Assembly (NCBI GenBank): GCA_028583685.1
Contig: JAMXIF010000065.1
Coordinates: forward strand, 33,607,836 to 33,671,835
Length of the DNA: 64,000 bases
Reading direction: 5' to 3'
Source: Petaurus breviceps papuanus
Taxonomy: Eukaryota > Chordata > Mammalia > Diprotodontia > Petauridae
Of the stretch, positions 11,001-26,000 are shown in pieces; the stretch's first letter is position 1; the number at the start of each line of letters is the position of its first letter. Both the position numbers and the translations under genes were made by a program. A model generated the notes under the pieces. It was not told the DNA's origin and did no database searches. It saw only the letters and a program-made list of their open reading frames with translations.

Positions 11001-14000
11001 CTTTTCCCATCTGGAGATTTCCCCCAGCAGAGACTGGATAACCTCTTGTTGAGGATGTGTTAGGGTCTGTTTTTGTTCCAGTATGGGCTGTACAGGATTG
11101 ATTCTGAGATCCTTTGCGATGCAGACTTTCTGTGATTCAGAGAAGACTTCATAGAAGAATCATCCCCTGAACTGGGCCTCGAGGGGATTGGGAGGATGTT
11201 TGTTGGCAGAGGTGGGGAGAAGTCTGTTCTGGGCAGGGGCATGGGGATGTCAGGGAGGGAAAGTAGATGTGCAAAGGTATGGAGGTGTCATGAGATTAAG
11301 GAACAAGAAGCAGTCCAGTTTGGGAAAGGGTTGGAAAGAAAATGAGGATTTTCAAGTACCTTGAATTCCAGGATAAGAAGAGTGTAATTTGGTAGGCAAT
11401 GGGGAGCCATTGATGGTTTTTGAGCAGGGGAGTGATGTGGTCACAGGAGCACATAGAAAGATGACTTTAGTAGTATGTGAAAAATAAGGCTGATATTGGA
11501 AGGGGAACCAGGTGTTCTTCCAGATGGTATTTATTGATCTCCCCTTATTTTTTCCCCACTAGGATGTGACTTAGTAATGAGAGTCCTCAAGAGCCAGCAG
11601 GGACCATTTCGTTTTTGTCTGTCCAGTTCCTTTTCCCTAAGTGCTTAACAGTTATTGAGCTGAATTGAAGAGAATTGAATTGGAGATCAGTTATAAGAGT
11701 AGCAGTAACAGTACCACTGCGCCTTTGTGGACCACTTTTTAGTTTACAAAAGGCTTTCCGATATTTTATTGGATCTTGATACAGTACCTATAAGATATAT
11801 GTAATTCAGGCCTCATTTCCATACTGTGACATTTAAAAAATTGAGAAACATAATTTCTGGGTAATTAATCACTTTATTGATAATGCTAGCATATTGCCAA
11901 TAAAATGGGTCAGTGACACTCTCGAATGCCAAAGATGAATGATGATGTTGGGCTCACAGTTTATATGCCCTTAGAAGAGTGGTGTTCTTGAGGGTGGCAA
12001 TCAGCTCTGATTGGTTAACAACTAATGAGAGAGAATGAATATTACAGTGAGAGATAGACCTATTCTAAAGAGGGGCTGAGGGATATAACTTGGATTATGC
12101 CATTTAATTCTAAGTTGTCCAGCCTTGGGCAATCTAATCAAAGAATTTATTCTCACCAAAACCTGTGTAGAGCGCAGTGGGCTTCCCTACTTGGGTGGGG
12201 TCTGAACAAGATTGAAGAGAAAGCTAATTCAATCTCATTATCAGCAATGTCCTTCAAAGACTGAACAACCTACAGGCTTCTGAAAAAAAATCCTGGTCTT
12301 AATTCAATAATTGATTATTAATATGAGAGAGATACAATCATTTTTCTCATTACCCATTACCACAGCTGTGGTTCCAGAGAGATCATAACTTAGGGTGATA
12401 AATTTTAGATAGCTTTGAGGGAAAATAGGGATTATAAGCAGTAGAGGCAAGAAGGGAGTATGGTGCCAGCATGAAGGAGTTCATGCCAAGGCATGATGTG
12501 TGAAGAAAAGCCAGAAGGTCAGTGTGGCTGGAGCCTGTGGTGTGGAAGAGGAGAAAGGCAGCAGTTTGGCTGGTTTTAGTGTCCTGCAAGCTCAGGTTGA
12601 GTCAACAGTGTGAGAGGCAGCTCAAAAAGATGTGGTGCAGTCATTTTAGTCAGTGCCTGACCCTTTGTGGCCCTGTTTGGGATTACCTTGGCAAAGATAC
12701 CAGAATGGCTGTCCATTTCCTTCTCCAGCTCAACACATGAAGAAACTGAGGCAAGCAGGGTGAAGTGACTTCTCTGGGGTTACACAGCTAGTAAGGGTTT
12801 GAGGCCAGATTCGTGCTTGAGTCTTCCTTGCTCCAGGCCTGGCCTTCTAACCATTGTGCCACCTAGCTGCCCCCAAAAGCTGATGGCATCTTAAATTTCC
12901 CTAAGAGAGGCGAGACTAGAAAATGCCCTCCAGGTTTCATCCCCATAGAAGCTATTCCAAATCTACTCCTTCTTCCTCCCCTCTCTGAGGAGGATTTTAC
13001 CTCTTATTTACTGAAAGACCATACATTGTGAGCTCCTGTTCTCTTTATTTCAAGATCCCTTCATATCATCTCCCCACTCTCCCCTGCTTTCCCCTCTTTC
13101 CTTAGGACAGCCCATCTGCACATGTGCTTGCACCCTACTGTCTTCATCGGCAGAATGCAGGCTCTATTGTCTCCCCCTCTCAAATAAATCTTCAACCTGT
13201 ACTTAGCAACTGGTTCCTTCCCTACTGCCTTCAGACATGCCCCAAGTCTCCTCCATCCTTAAAAAACCTTCACTAGATATTTTTACTTTATTCAACTAAC
13301 ATTTAAATGAACAAGTTTACTGATAGTTCAATCGGATGCTACATTTTAAAGGGATAAACAATTAGATACCTGATAATATTGAGTGCAATATAAAATCTCA
13401 CAAGATAAGCATTTAATCTATAAGCCGTATCTTTTCCCCTTTATCTGCCCTATATCTCTTTCCCTTTTCTCAGCCAAGCTCCCTAAGAGTTCTACACTTA
13501 GAGTCTCTGTCTTCCTCCCATTCACTTTCTTCTTAACCCTTTGTGATCTGCCTCCCAACCTTATCGTTCTACTGAAACTGCTTTGTCCAGTGACATCATC
13601 TCTTAATTGCTGTGACCTTTTCTCAGACTTAATCCTTCTTGACCCATGTGCTGCTTTTGACATTGTTGACCTGCCTTTCTTCTGGGCTGCTCTTGCCTCG
13701 GTGGGTTTTCCTTCCCTGACTCTCCTGGTTCTCCTCCTCCCCATCCTGTTCCTCCTTAGTCTCTTTTTTGCTGTCTACTCATCCCCTCAGTGTGGTTGTA
13801 TCCCCTGGCTTCCCTTCTGGCCCTCTTTTGTCTTTCCATTCTCTCTTGGTGCTTTCATCAGTTTCCAAGGGTTCAGCTCTCATCTCCAGAAACATGATTC
13901 TTATCTCTCTATTTAGACCCAGTTTGTCCCCTGAGCTTCAGTCCCATATCACCAGTTGCCTCCTGGACATTTCTAACTGAATTTTCCTGAGACATCTCAA

Positions 14001-17000
14001 TTTCAGCAGTCTAAAACTGAGCTCATTATTTTTCCCTTTGTATCCTCCCTTCTTCCCAACTTCTTTTTCTTTCAAGGCACCACCCTCCTTGCAGTCCTAA
14101 CCTGGGCATTTTCTGGATTCCTCACTCCCCCCCTCCCCCATCCTTGTTGCCCAGTCTTGCCATCTCAGCTCTCACATCTCTCACCTATGATCCCCCCCTT
14201 CTCCTCTCATAGTCATCACTTCTTAGTGAGATGATTGCAGCAAACTCCTAATCAGATTCTGGGCCTTGAGTCTCCTCCATTTCAGTCTCTCCTCCACACT
14301 GCTACCAGAGTGAGTTTCTGTAAGCTCTGACCTGACCATGGCACCTTCCTATCCAGCCAAGTTCAGTGGCTTCCTATTGCCTCGAGGACCAAATATAAGC
14401 TCCTCGGTTTAGTTTTTAAAATCTTCCACAATCTGGTCTCCCAATCTTTATAGCCCCAGTGGACAGTCTCCCTCCCACTGCCCTCTGATCCAACCAAACT
14501 AACCTTCTCTCTGCTACATCTCCTATCTCAGTGTCTTTGCACTGTTCAGCACCCGTGCCTGGAATACACTCACTCCTTAGCTCTCTTTTATGGAATTCCT
14601 TTCTTCCTTTAAAATGCAGCTCAGGCATCATCTTCTGATAAAGCCTTTTCTGATCCCTCAGTTGTTTGGTGTATATTTGGAATTTGTTAACTTTATATTT
14701 ATGCTCTTCACACACTCATTTGTTATTGAGTGTAACTTTTTCTCTCCCTTATTAATAAACTTCCTGTAAATAGGTAGCATTGCATTCTTTGTACTGATAG
14801 CCCCATTCTTTAGCCTAGTCCTAGTGCCTGGTACATAGTAGGTGCTTTAATTTTTCTTGATTGCTGGTTTGATATGAATCATAGGGTTTTTTTAATTGGA
14901 AAGAATATTAATTAAAGATCAGGTCATCCTACCTCCTTATTTTATATATGAGGAAACTGAGGGCCGGGGGAGAGAGGGTTAATGACTCATCTAGGATTCC
15001 AAGGTAAGGGAACCTCCTTGTAGAGTTGAGATTTGAACCCAGGTCTCCTGATGCCCAAATTCAGTGCTCTTCCTCTTACAATGCAGATACTATATAACAG
15101 CAAAATACCTGGAAGAGAGCAAAAGCCTGGTCTCCTCTCAGTGATAAATAAAGGGACACCGTCTCAACTTAATTTTGCTTTAGCATGAAGACTTCCTTCC
15201 AAAGAGGGGAATCACCAAGTAATAAAGATACAGTGGGTGCCATAATTTACCAGGAAGACTGACTGACTTTGCATTTTAGATCATGGGAGGGCAGGCTCCT
15301 AGGCCAGCCACGGGCTTGGAAATTATAAAGACATATTTTCTGGTAAAGATGTTGCTTTATCCCTGGTTGCCATTTCAGCTTTTCTATCACAGTATTTTAG
15401 AGGTAGCAGGATTCACTTATTTATTGTCCTGTGAGAGACACGGTGGAATTGTGGTTGTTCCCAGTTAAGCAATCTGAGCAATAAAGACTGTTGCATCACA
15501 GAATATTAAATGGCTAATTTTTGTGGACACATAAATGGACTAGGGAGTAGGTGTGTTATGAACTGGGGAAGTGGATGCAGCAGACACTTGATTGTGGCCC
15601 AGTTGTGGTCCCAAAAGTCTTACCTTCTCTTTCCAAGCCCCAGGAGAATGGAACTTGTTCTCGTGTTGTCCTGGGTGTGTGGTTAAGCACAGCCTTTTTT
15701 TTTTTTTTCCTTCCTTGCTTGATATATAACAGGATTCATGAGTCTGTCTCTGCCATGGAAACTGCCTTGATGTCATAGATTCTGCTTAGGTGGGGCTTTG
15801 GAGCTAGAAATGCAAGTACATTTGCAAAAAGCCTTTTGTTTGCATGGTAGTCCAAAGTTGCATCCCCCTGTTTACATGTATGCACTATTCACAAGTTAAA
15901 TTATGCATTCAGGCGGCACCAGTTTTGTGATAATTCAAGCAAGCGTTGGGTTGACCTGTTACCCTTGCAACTTAAGGGAGAGTTTGATAGCAAATTGATA
16001 GAAAGAATAGCACCTCGTGTTATGTGCCCTAAATAATAGCATTTTCCCATAACCCTCCCATGAAGTCTCAGAACCCTTTTAGAACATTGCATGACTAGCA
16101 TTGAATAAACATAATTTCATGGGGCTGAATATGATAAGTGAGCTATGCTATCTAGCACTCAGTATGACATGGCATAAAGAGCCCAAGCCTTGCAGCCATG
16201 ACAGTCCGGGATTCAAATTTTGCCTCACATATTTAGTAGCTATTTAACTATGGGCAAATCACAGAATCTCTCCAAGCCTCCATTTTCTTATTTGTATAAT
16301 GGGGCAACACTCACCTGATTGGTTATTGTGAAAATTCAGTGAGATCTTCTGTGTCAAGTGCTTAACTTAATAAAGCGTAGTTAGATATTAAAAAAACACG
16401 TCATCTCTAGTCCATCCATTGTTCCTCTTCTACCCCAAGAATAAATTTTTACAAATAGTGCAGAGGAAGCAGACTATAGTAGAAAACTCTTTGGATTTTG
16501 ATTCCAAGTAACTAAATTCAGACTTAGCCTGTTTTGTGCACTTGGCAGCTGGTAACACATCAGCTCACTTCTCTGCACCTTGGTTTTCTCGTCTGTACAA
16601 TGTATGGATTGTGGATCAACTCTTAGATCCCTTCCAGTGCTGAAGCCTATGTTCCTACATGTGAAAATCCTTAGCGAAGGGGATGTTGATACAATGGGGC
16701 AGTCATTTTTTGTATCCCGAGTACTCAGTAAGTAGGAAAGCTGTAGCCATTGTTTAAAAAAAATTTTGAATGAAGAAATGAATCAGTGTCATGTTGGGCA
16801 ATGGTCAGTCTACAGAGACTTCATGGCTTAGGAAAGGGAAGTTATCTTCCAAGAGAGTATTTCAGTTTAGAAGGCCTGGCTGTTCATTCTGTCTGAGATT
16901 CCATTCTTCCTGAACAAAGTATATCTGCATCTATCAGTGTATCTGGGGCACTGATTTATTTTTTAAACCAAGTAGCTGGTATGCATTTATGGAAAAAAAC

Positions 17001-20000
17001 CAGATTTGGAACAAGTGCAGTGAAAATTAGGTTCTAACTAACCTTCTGACCTTCCCTTTTGAGCATCTCTAATTGCTGGATCACAAAGCACTACGAGACC
17101 CATCACATAAGAAAGTTTAAAATCCTATGACATTAGAATTAGGAAGGACCTTAGGGATTCTCTATGCAGGCAGTTTTCCTTATAATTGGTTTCTTTGTAT
17201 TTTCAAACACGATTCTTGAGACAGTTTCCAGTGGCCTCACCAGACTACCCAAGGGATCTAGTACACAGAAGAGATTAAGAACTACAGTTCTAGAGCTGCC
17301 CTCTCCTTTTCTGGAGGAGGAAACTTAAGACTTAGCAAGATGATGTGTGTGGTTGAAGTCCAATAGCCAGACCAGGCTGGCAGTAGAGAGCTCTGTGGCA
17401 GAATAGCCTCATGGAACTGAGTGTGGAGATACTCTGAATTGTTCTGCCAAAGTTAGACTAGCTGTAAGCACTCAGGGACCATGGAATTGATTCTTTGATG
17501 TCCAGGCATCCACAAATCAAGGAAAGTGTGGCACTTTACAATATGCTTTCACTTGTTTTAAGAACATTTGCGATCCTTCCCCCTTTGAGTCCTCCTTACT
17601 CTCTTTGTCACGATGTGGTGCCTGTAACCCCGGGTTCTAAAGGCTCAGATGGCAGAGCTCGGACTGTGGCAGATCTGCTATAATTCTTTCAGCTCTGACG
17701 CTGTTCAGAAAGCTCTTGTGTCCAGGGCACAAGAGTCCAGATCAGGAACACTAAGAACAATAAAAAGACAGGGTTGCTTTTCCATGTATTTGGGGACAAG
17801 AATTGTACCAAAGAAGGGATAGGACCAGGGTTAGAGGTGGATGGAATGATTATAACATGGGAGAGCAAGAAGGCTGAACTACTCATCTCTTACTTTGGAT
17901 CTGTTTTTTCTTCTAAGGAGAATATTATTTGGATGAGAAAGGATAGAACAAAAATGGTACATGGAGAGTGAAAGTCTGAGATCAGCAAGGCTGGTTGGTC
18001 AGCATCTTGATGCTCCCATAGAGTTCAAGTCACCAGGTGTGCACAAACATCCTAGAGTATCCAAGAACTGGCAGATGGCATTGTGGAGCCACCTCGGGAG
18101 AGGTCCTGCAGGCTTGAGGAAGGGTTGTTGTTAACTCCAGTTTAAAAAAAAAAGTATAGACAAATGAGCTCGACTCCTGTTCCTGGAAAAATTTATAAAA
18201 TGGAATTTTAATAGGGATCATGAATCATGAAGTTGAACTAAAAGAAATTGGCTTCACCAACTATAAGAGGGCTAGATAGCGGGGAGCTCATTTGGAAAAG
18301 ATCTGGGGCTTTTAGTGGCCTGCAGACTCACTATGAGTCATCTGTGTAATATGACAGCCAAAAGCCAATTCAGTCTGAGGCTTCATTAAACAAAGTAGAG
18401 TAAACAGGACCTGATGGGTAAAAATTGTGTCGTGCTGTACCCTGGTCAGCCCACACATGGACAGTTTGGGGGCATATTGCTTTCTGGATACCACATTTTA
18501 GGAAGGTCATTGGAAAAGGGAAAATGCCCAGAGGAAAGCTGCCTAGATCTTGAATGGTCTCAAGATAATACCCTAAGAAGGATAGGTTAAAGAAACCTGG
18601 GGAGGTTTAGCTCAGAGACTAGACCTAAGGGACTAGAAGTGCTCTCTTTGAGTTTAGGAGTGCCATCGTGTGAAAGAGGGAACATGACTGTTCTGCTTGG
18701 ATCCAAAGGACAATGGGTGGAGTTGCAGATTTAAGCTTGTCAGGAAAAACTTCTTGCCCATGAGTGCCATCCAAAAATGAAAGAGATTCTGGAGTGAGAG
18801 GAGACGAAGAAGAAAGGGGAAGGTAAAGAGAGGATATCTCCACTGCATGACCACCTTTGGGGGTCTTTGAGTTGGAAGAGATGGCCACTAAGAGTTCTTT
18901 CCAAGTTGTGGCTGTCTGATACTGAGCTAGAAAGGTTTAATGCAGCCCCAGTATGAACTCCATATTTGTTCTCTGAGCACCCACCCAAGTAAGCTTAGAT
19001 AGGCTTGTCACCAGGAAGGTGGGCATTGGATGAGGGGTGAGATGTCAGAAGGAGCAGAAGGACCATTGTGAGCAATAAGCAAAGAGAAGGTGCAGTATGG
19101 GGCACAAGAAGACCAGTCTGGCCGAAGCGTGTTATATGTCAGCCAGTCAGTAAGCACTGATTATGCTACTGCTGTGTTCTGGACACTCTGCTAAGTTCTG
19201 GGAATACAAAGAAAGTCAGAAGAAATTCCTGCCTCGAGGAGCTCCCAGTCTAAAGAGGGAGACAACAGGAAAACAAATATGGACAGACAAGCTGTGGACA
19301 GTGTAAACTGGAGGTCATCACCTGAGGGCGGGTGCTGGCAGTAAGGGGACTGGGAAGGATTTCCTGTGGATGCTAGGGTTTGGACTGGGACTTGGAGAAA
19401 GCCAGGGAGGCCAGGAGGTGGAGATGAGGAAGGAAAGCATTCCAGGTGTGTGGAACAGCCAGGATGAATGGCCATTGTGGTGAGATAGTCTGTCTTATGC
19501 AAAGAATAGAGGCCAGGGTCACTAACCCACAGGGTAAATGGGTGTGAGAATGGGGTGTGTAATGTATGAGAAGACAGTGAAGGTTGGGGAAGGGGCCAGG
19601 TTATAAAGCCCTTTGACTGCCAAACAGAACTTTTTTATATTTGATCATGGACATGATAGGAAACCATTGATGTTTGTTGAGTGAGGGTGGTAGTGGGGGA
19701 GACATGGTAACACCTGCATTTTAGAAAATCACTTTGGCAGCTGAGTGGAAGAGAGACTGGGTAGGGGAGAGACTTACGGCAGTAAGGCTCACTAACTGGC
19801 CATCACCGTGTATGATAGGGTTGTCCAAGGCAGGTTGGCGTCAGATGGTGGAGGACCTTCCTCTTGGCTGTTACAAGCCCACCGTGGTTTTTGAGCAATA
19901 GAGTGAATGCCATGACCCTGTGCCCTGGAAGACCAATCCCCTAGCAGCCTGTAGAACGGAGCGATGCGGTTCCAGGCTGGAAAGGTAGGGAATATCTGTT

Positions 20001-23000
20001 AGTCTCCTGTTAGGATAAGGCCGACAAGGGGTGTTGGAGCCTGAGCTAGCAGGTGACAGCAGTGGGAGCAATGATCAGTGAAATTAGGAGCACAAGAAAT
20101 ACTGCAGAGGAAGACTGAATCGGTCTTGGTGACTGAATGGGTGTGTAGAATGAAGGGGATTAATGACTCCAAGGTTATGACCATGAACATCGATGGTACC
20201 ACTGGCAGAAATGTGAAAGTCAGGAAGAGGAGCAGGAGTTTCAAATCGACGATGAGTTCTATTTTATGTGTGTTGAACCTGAAGTCCTCAAGCTTAGGGA
20301 CCGATCTCCCCGAACACGATACAGTGTCCTGGACACAGCAGACAGTGTTAATCGGGCATCCAATTAATGCTAGAATGAGTGCAGGAGCTCCCGACAGAGA
20401 AAGACCCAGAATGGCTAGAAAAGACCCAGTGGAAGAGATAGAACATCCTAGAGGCTCTCGTGTGTGGGGTTCCTTCTGGTTCTGGGGGTTGCACTGCTGA
20501 TACTTCATCCGTGGCCTGAGGAGGAAGCCCTTAATTGTCTTGGATATCACCTCCATGCAAATAGGGTAGAAATTGAGAATTGATGTGGCCAGCTTTCTGG
20601 GAAATGGATCCCGGCATTGGTACAGCTGTGCTTCTCTCAATGGCCAGGTGACCGTCATCTACCCCAGACATTGCTGCAGTGGCGAACGTAGGTCAGTTTA
20701 CATCTGAATTAAGTCGATAGCTAGGAAATGAAGTTTCACACTGGTGCATTTCTGTAGCCAATAGCTAAGAAACAGTCTGTGTACATGCCCCGTTCTCCAC
20801 AGAGCTCTCAGAACATTAGCCTTCTGATCATAAAGTGTCTAGACCAGAGCTTGTACTGCAGACTTTGCAGAGTTACTCTGGGGAAGGGAGCTGGTGAATA
20901 AACACAGAAATGTGAATGCCTGTCATTCTTCTTACATGTTCTGTCTTTCCCTCCTCCTTTTAGATCTAAAGGTGCAATTCTGAACATCTCATCTGCCAGT
21001 GGCATGTACCCAGTTCCACTGCTGGCTGTCTACTCAGCGACCAAGGTAAAGCTAATTTTGGGGGGAAAAAAAGATTAGAATAGATTAAGTTAGAAGTGTT
21101 TTAAATTTGAATTTCCTGTAGTTTCCTTCTTGGAGAACAGACTTCAGTTCAGGAAGAACTTCTGACATTTTTCTAGGCAAGTCATTTAAATCTGTGGCTT
21201 TCAGGAAGATCCCCATGATTGATCTACTAAATCATAGATAGATTGTGACCCATATTGGTAGATTAAGTTCCCATATTAATGAGCTTGTTGCTCTTTCGTT
21301 ACTTATTCTTGTCGGTTTTAAAATGGGGCCAGAGAGAACCGAAATGTTCCTTGCCCCTTTTGGAAGGGAAAGAAGGCTCATCTAGCTTGACCACAGACCC
21401 ATAGACTTGACCTAATCTAGTATGGCATCTCCTAAAACACACATTTTCATTTCTGTTGTTGAGGGGAAGGTTAAAGCTAGGTGTTACCCTAAATTTAGGA
21501 ACATTAGAACTTTAAATCTGTTTTAAATGAATAGCTTGTACCTTTTCTTTCATTCATTCAATAAACATTCATTTAGTACCTACTGTGTGCAGAGAGGTAT
21601 ACTCAAATTTTTTTTTTTTAAGCAATTGGGGTTAAGTAACTTGCTCAAGGTTACAGGCTTATTTCTGGGCATGGTGCTAAGTATCTGAGCCTGGATTCGA
21701 TCCCAAGGCATCCCGACTCTGGGGCCAGTGCTCTTACTCACTGAGCCACCTGGCCACCCCTTATACTCAATTTTAAAGAATAAACAGTTTACATAAAACA
21801 TAGGCTCCCTTCCATAGAGCCCATAGCTGAATTGTCCTGACTGTGGTATAAGAGGTTCAAACCCACACATCTTGTTCCTTGCAGACTCGATTTTTCCATA
21901 GTAGTGAGGAAACTTTTTGCATTAAAAACCAGTTGTGTTATAGGTGTGTATAACACAAGTGGAAGAGCAGCCTGTACAGGCTTTGAAAACGGTTTTCACC
22001 GTCTTGCTCAGGTTATTTCCCAACTTACTCCCCATCAACATAATGGAGCGCTAAGTGCCAGCGATCTAATATTGTGGCCATTGCTGGCCAGGAAGGCCTG
22101 GGCCTCTGCTCCAGTTGTCTGTGGTGTTCTTGGGACCACACGTATGGTATCATCTTCCACGTGGGTGGTGAGCTTTTCTTCCAACCCTGGCCAAGCACCT
22201 CTTAAGTGTGGGTCAGTGGTTGGGACAGGTTGGCAGCTAAAGAGGCTGGATCAGCAGCAAACATCCATGTCTGCAGTGGGAGGAGAGTCTTGTGCTCTCC
22301 CTGTGTCATCTTCACATACACAGGAGACCTCAGTGTCATCAAACCTGTAGTGGGAAAAGAAAGGAAAATGTTGAGAAATACAAGTGAATCTAATCACTCA
22401 AACATACAGTGAAACCAGTGCATGGAAGAGAGTCAAAGAAACATTCTTTTAAGTGGAGAGAATTTTATTATTTAGTCTTTTAGGCATGCTTTTCCATTTG
22501 AGATAATTAACTCTTTTTCTAAACTTGTCTCCAGAAATAAGAAAAGGGACACTTAGTCCTATTCATCACATTCAGATTTATTTTCATAACATTTTATTAA
22601 AAGAGAAAGCAATATTCCTAGTTATTAGGTTTATTTTTCATCCTGACATTGGAAGAACTTAGGGCGTGTGGCCTGTGATAAGAGAACACAACAGGAGAAT
22701 CATGGGCAAGACCTTGATGGTTCCTATTCAGCAAGCAAGGCTGCTTGGAATTTAGTTTTTTTTCTCAAGTTTATTAATGACATCTCAGAAGTCTTATCAA
22801 GACATATCCTTAATTAAAGAAAGGTAATGCTTCCTTTGATAGGATAGAAAAAGGGCAGGCATATGTGATTTTCACATTTGAATAGCTCCATTTTCTACTG
22901 TTTCAATATGGCAGCATTATACACATTACACTTAGAAAACAAGATCCCAAATCCACAGAAACATTGACTCTTGTAGCTGCATTGAGAGCAAGGGCCAAAT

Positions 23001-26000
23001 AATTCAGTAAGAGTCAGGCTGGGTCATGGAAAGACCACTGGCCTGAGGGTGACAAGTGCTGGGGTTAATCTTGGAGAAGTACCTTAACTTCTTGGAACCT
23101 CTGTTTCCTCACCTTTAAAATGGGGCCAGTCATGTTTCTGCTTTCTACAGAGTGATACGTGCATAATGAGCTCTCTGAGGGGCATTGGTGTCATTGTTCC
23201 CTCAAGATATGGTCTTGCTCCTTAGTCATTGGGGTGCGAGTATGTTACCTGTAGACCCCCATCCCTGCATCTGGCTGCAGAGCTCCAGCTCTCTCATGAA
23301 TGCAGGCAGCTGGTCCCTGAAGAGTGTGAATGACTCTGCATGGCCCATCCCCATGACTGGGGCAGGGTGGGGCCTCTTCATACACAGAGCACAGCACGGC
23401 ATTGAGAAGGGAATGCGCTGGGAGGTCCCTTGGAGAGGCCTCACTTTTTTGTAAGAGAAAACCGTGGTAGCATAATGCTGTGGGGGAGGCTCATTTACAT
23501 AGCTGAAATGAAGGGTGCCTTTGCAGCCTGCAATAAGGCCTGGCTTTACTCTGTCAGTGTAGTTAGGGAAGGAAAGGAGCCAAACTCCCGCCTCCAGCAC
23601 ATCCACTTGATTTGGTTTGTGCCGGCCAGGGGAGCACTGATACGGCTGCTCCTCGTTTGAAAGAACGCACTTACGCACACACCTTTTTTGAGCTGCTTTT
23701 GTCCTGGCTGACAGACACATTCTTAGTGAAACACCCATGTGCTGACGGCCTGAGCCTGGACAGTGGAATGCCTCCTTAAGGCTTGTGGGCTCTGCCGCAT
23801 TGACGAGAATGTTGCCAGCTCGGCACCTCGCAGAGTCGGGCTTGATGTCATGTGCATTACACGTGAAGCACCCTTCCCATGTACATGCCAGGTGCTTACT
23901 AGGCACCGGGGCTGCAGAGGTGGGAGGGGATCACCCTCTTACCTTCCTGAAAGGGAACTCCAGGCTGTTGTTTTGGAAAAGAGAGAAAGTGTTCTCTTAT
24001 CTGTCTGTACCTGCTGGGTCTCAGCTCCCCAGGGGACCCTTGACTGTTAATCTCAGAGCTTATTTCTCTGTGTCTCTTCAAGCACAGAATTCTGACTGTG
24101 TTTTTGTTTATGTTGTGATTGGAAGAGAGGGGTTATATCTTTTAGTAGCTAGGAATAAAATAAATTTCTTCTTGGAAAGCAGTAGAATTATAAAATGAGT
24201 GGACTTGGGACCATTATGTTCTACCAAATGACCAGAACCATATGCAGACACAGGAAGATGATGATGACTGATTTTTAGAGCATGTCACATACATTGTCAT
24301 GATTGTTCCTCACAGCCACTGCCTTAGGTTAGAGCACTGTCATTTTATGTTACCGATAAGCTCATCATGTAGATGGCAAATGGTCCAGGTCAGGTCTTCT
24401 AGCACCAGGAAGATGAGGACCTTTCCACCATATCGTGCTTTCTGCCTTGACCCTAAACTGGCTCCAGACGACCTCTTTCCACTGAGTCCTAATCAGACCA
24501 ATATAATCTACTTAACCAGAATCTAGCTTGATGATGGCTTTGCTGTCAAAAGCCAACTTGTTATTGTATGAGGTCACCGTCTTTATCTAAAGTAAAAGGA
24601 ATGGTGAGGAACCCTCACGTTCCCTGGTTGCCAGATTATCTCTCGTTTCCAAGACGACAAATCAGCCGATTGATGTCATCTCTGTGTTTTCTTCTCCCGC
24701 CCCCCCCCTCCCACCCCATGCAGGCTTTTGTGCATTTCTTCTCCCAGTGCCTCCATGCGGAATACAGGAGCAAGGGCGTCTTTGTGCAGGTGAGTGGAAT
24801 TCGTTTCTGTGAAGCATCCCTGTTATTGCGTGGTTGCCACAGCAACTGTGGCTGTCTTGGCAACGAAAGGAAATCACGTTCCTGAGTAAGTGAATGTGAC
24901 GTTAACACACCGTTAAAGATACAGTTTCCCTTTGGCTTGTGTCAGGAAGATCTAGACTTCTGAAAAATGTTCCCCAAACTTCAGTGGGGATTCGTGCCCA
25001 AAGCCAAGCCAAGGGTGTCATGGAAGTGGTTTGAGCAGGATGGGTACAGGCTCTGTCACTGTAACAAAGCTTACAGAGAAGGCCACGGAGTCACAGGTTT
25101 AAACCTGGCGAGGGGATCTTTGGTCCTGTGAAGCCATCTCCTCCAGGAGAGGTGGAGAAAGTGTCCTAGAAAGGGAAAGTGACTTAGCTAAGGTCCCACA
25201 GGTTGTAAGTAGAAGAGTTGGATTCACACTCAGGGTCTTGGAGCCTGAGTCCAGGGTTCTCTTTTCCTGCACCAGCCTGCTCCATGAAGACCTCTGTCCA
25301 AGGGACTTGAATCCTGGCCCCTCTGATTAAAATTCTAATGTATTCACCATTGCACTGTCAACACTCAGATCTGTGTGTGCCAGGAGGGTGGCAGGCAGAG
25401 ACAAAAGCAGTAAGTGCCCTCTAATGAAGGAACATTGGATTTCACTAAAGCTGAGGCTCCTGCTTGCTGGGTACTAGGATGACATTGAGACTGATCTCTG
25501 AGCTTATCAGCCAGCCTCATCACAGAAAACTGCTGCAGCAGCAGTGCTCTGACAACTGGCAATGCCATACGGGTGGGAGCTCCAAGAAATCCTGCTAGGT
25601 GCCTTTATTGGTGCTACTCTCAGCCGGTTAGCCAGGGGCACGGGATAATAATGGCCCATGGGATCATCAACAGGTATGCCTCTGGGAACATGCAAGGGCT
25701 CTGCCAGTGTTTATCATGAGGCAGGGTCAGCCCCACCTCTCAGTGCTGGAGGGGAATTCGGTGATAGCTGGTAAAGTGAAGTGGCCGTCCAGCCTCTACA
25801 TGAACCCCTCCAGGACCGTCAGGATCCCCTGTTCTGTTTTTTGGACAACTCCGTCAGGAAGTTTTTGCTTTCATTGAATTGAAATTGGCTTTCCACGCTA
25901 GCAACTTCCTACCCTTTGCTTCTAGTTCTGCCTTTTTGGACTAAGCAAAACATGTCTTAATTTCTATCCTGCCTGCCATTTGGACCTGAAGATTAATATC

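Larger units (their letters stand above)
5092..20963 (+). other. HSD17B12: HSD17B12 intron, 15.9 kb
   Basis: Holds the AP-1 cluster, the 7.7-kb motif group and many repeats. Stretches with nothing recognised: 5360-7600, 8670-9950, 11525-11825, 15095-16140, 16680-17110, 20430-20960. The 7600-8190 block is repeat-free and motif-rich. Open frames of 60-220 codons within it have no family resemblance and are treated as chance. Confidence 0.75.
21046..24723 (+). other. HSD17B12: HSD17B12 intron, 3.7 kb
   Basis: Apart from the L2/SINE nest at 21548-21860 and a MIR at 23015, I see no recognised element in 21070-21540, 21870-23010 or 23180-24660. A 226-codon minus-strand frame at 23226-23906 lacks any recognisable domain. 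Confidence 0.7.

Noticed and set aside
13383-13916. 177-codon + frame rich in Phe, Leu, Pro
   Set aside because: A decayed reading of an L2 element (contains DPCAAFDIVD); no intact gene.
19999-20658. 219-codon minus-strand frame
   Set aside because: Overlaps an antisense L2 fragment; the reading does not match the L2 protein or any host protein.
23226-23906. 226-codon minus-strand frame
   Set aside because: No recognisable domain, no splice or promoter context, in the HSD17B12 intron. Length is within chance for 64 kb in six frames.
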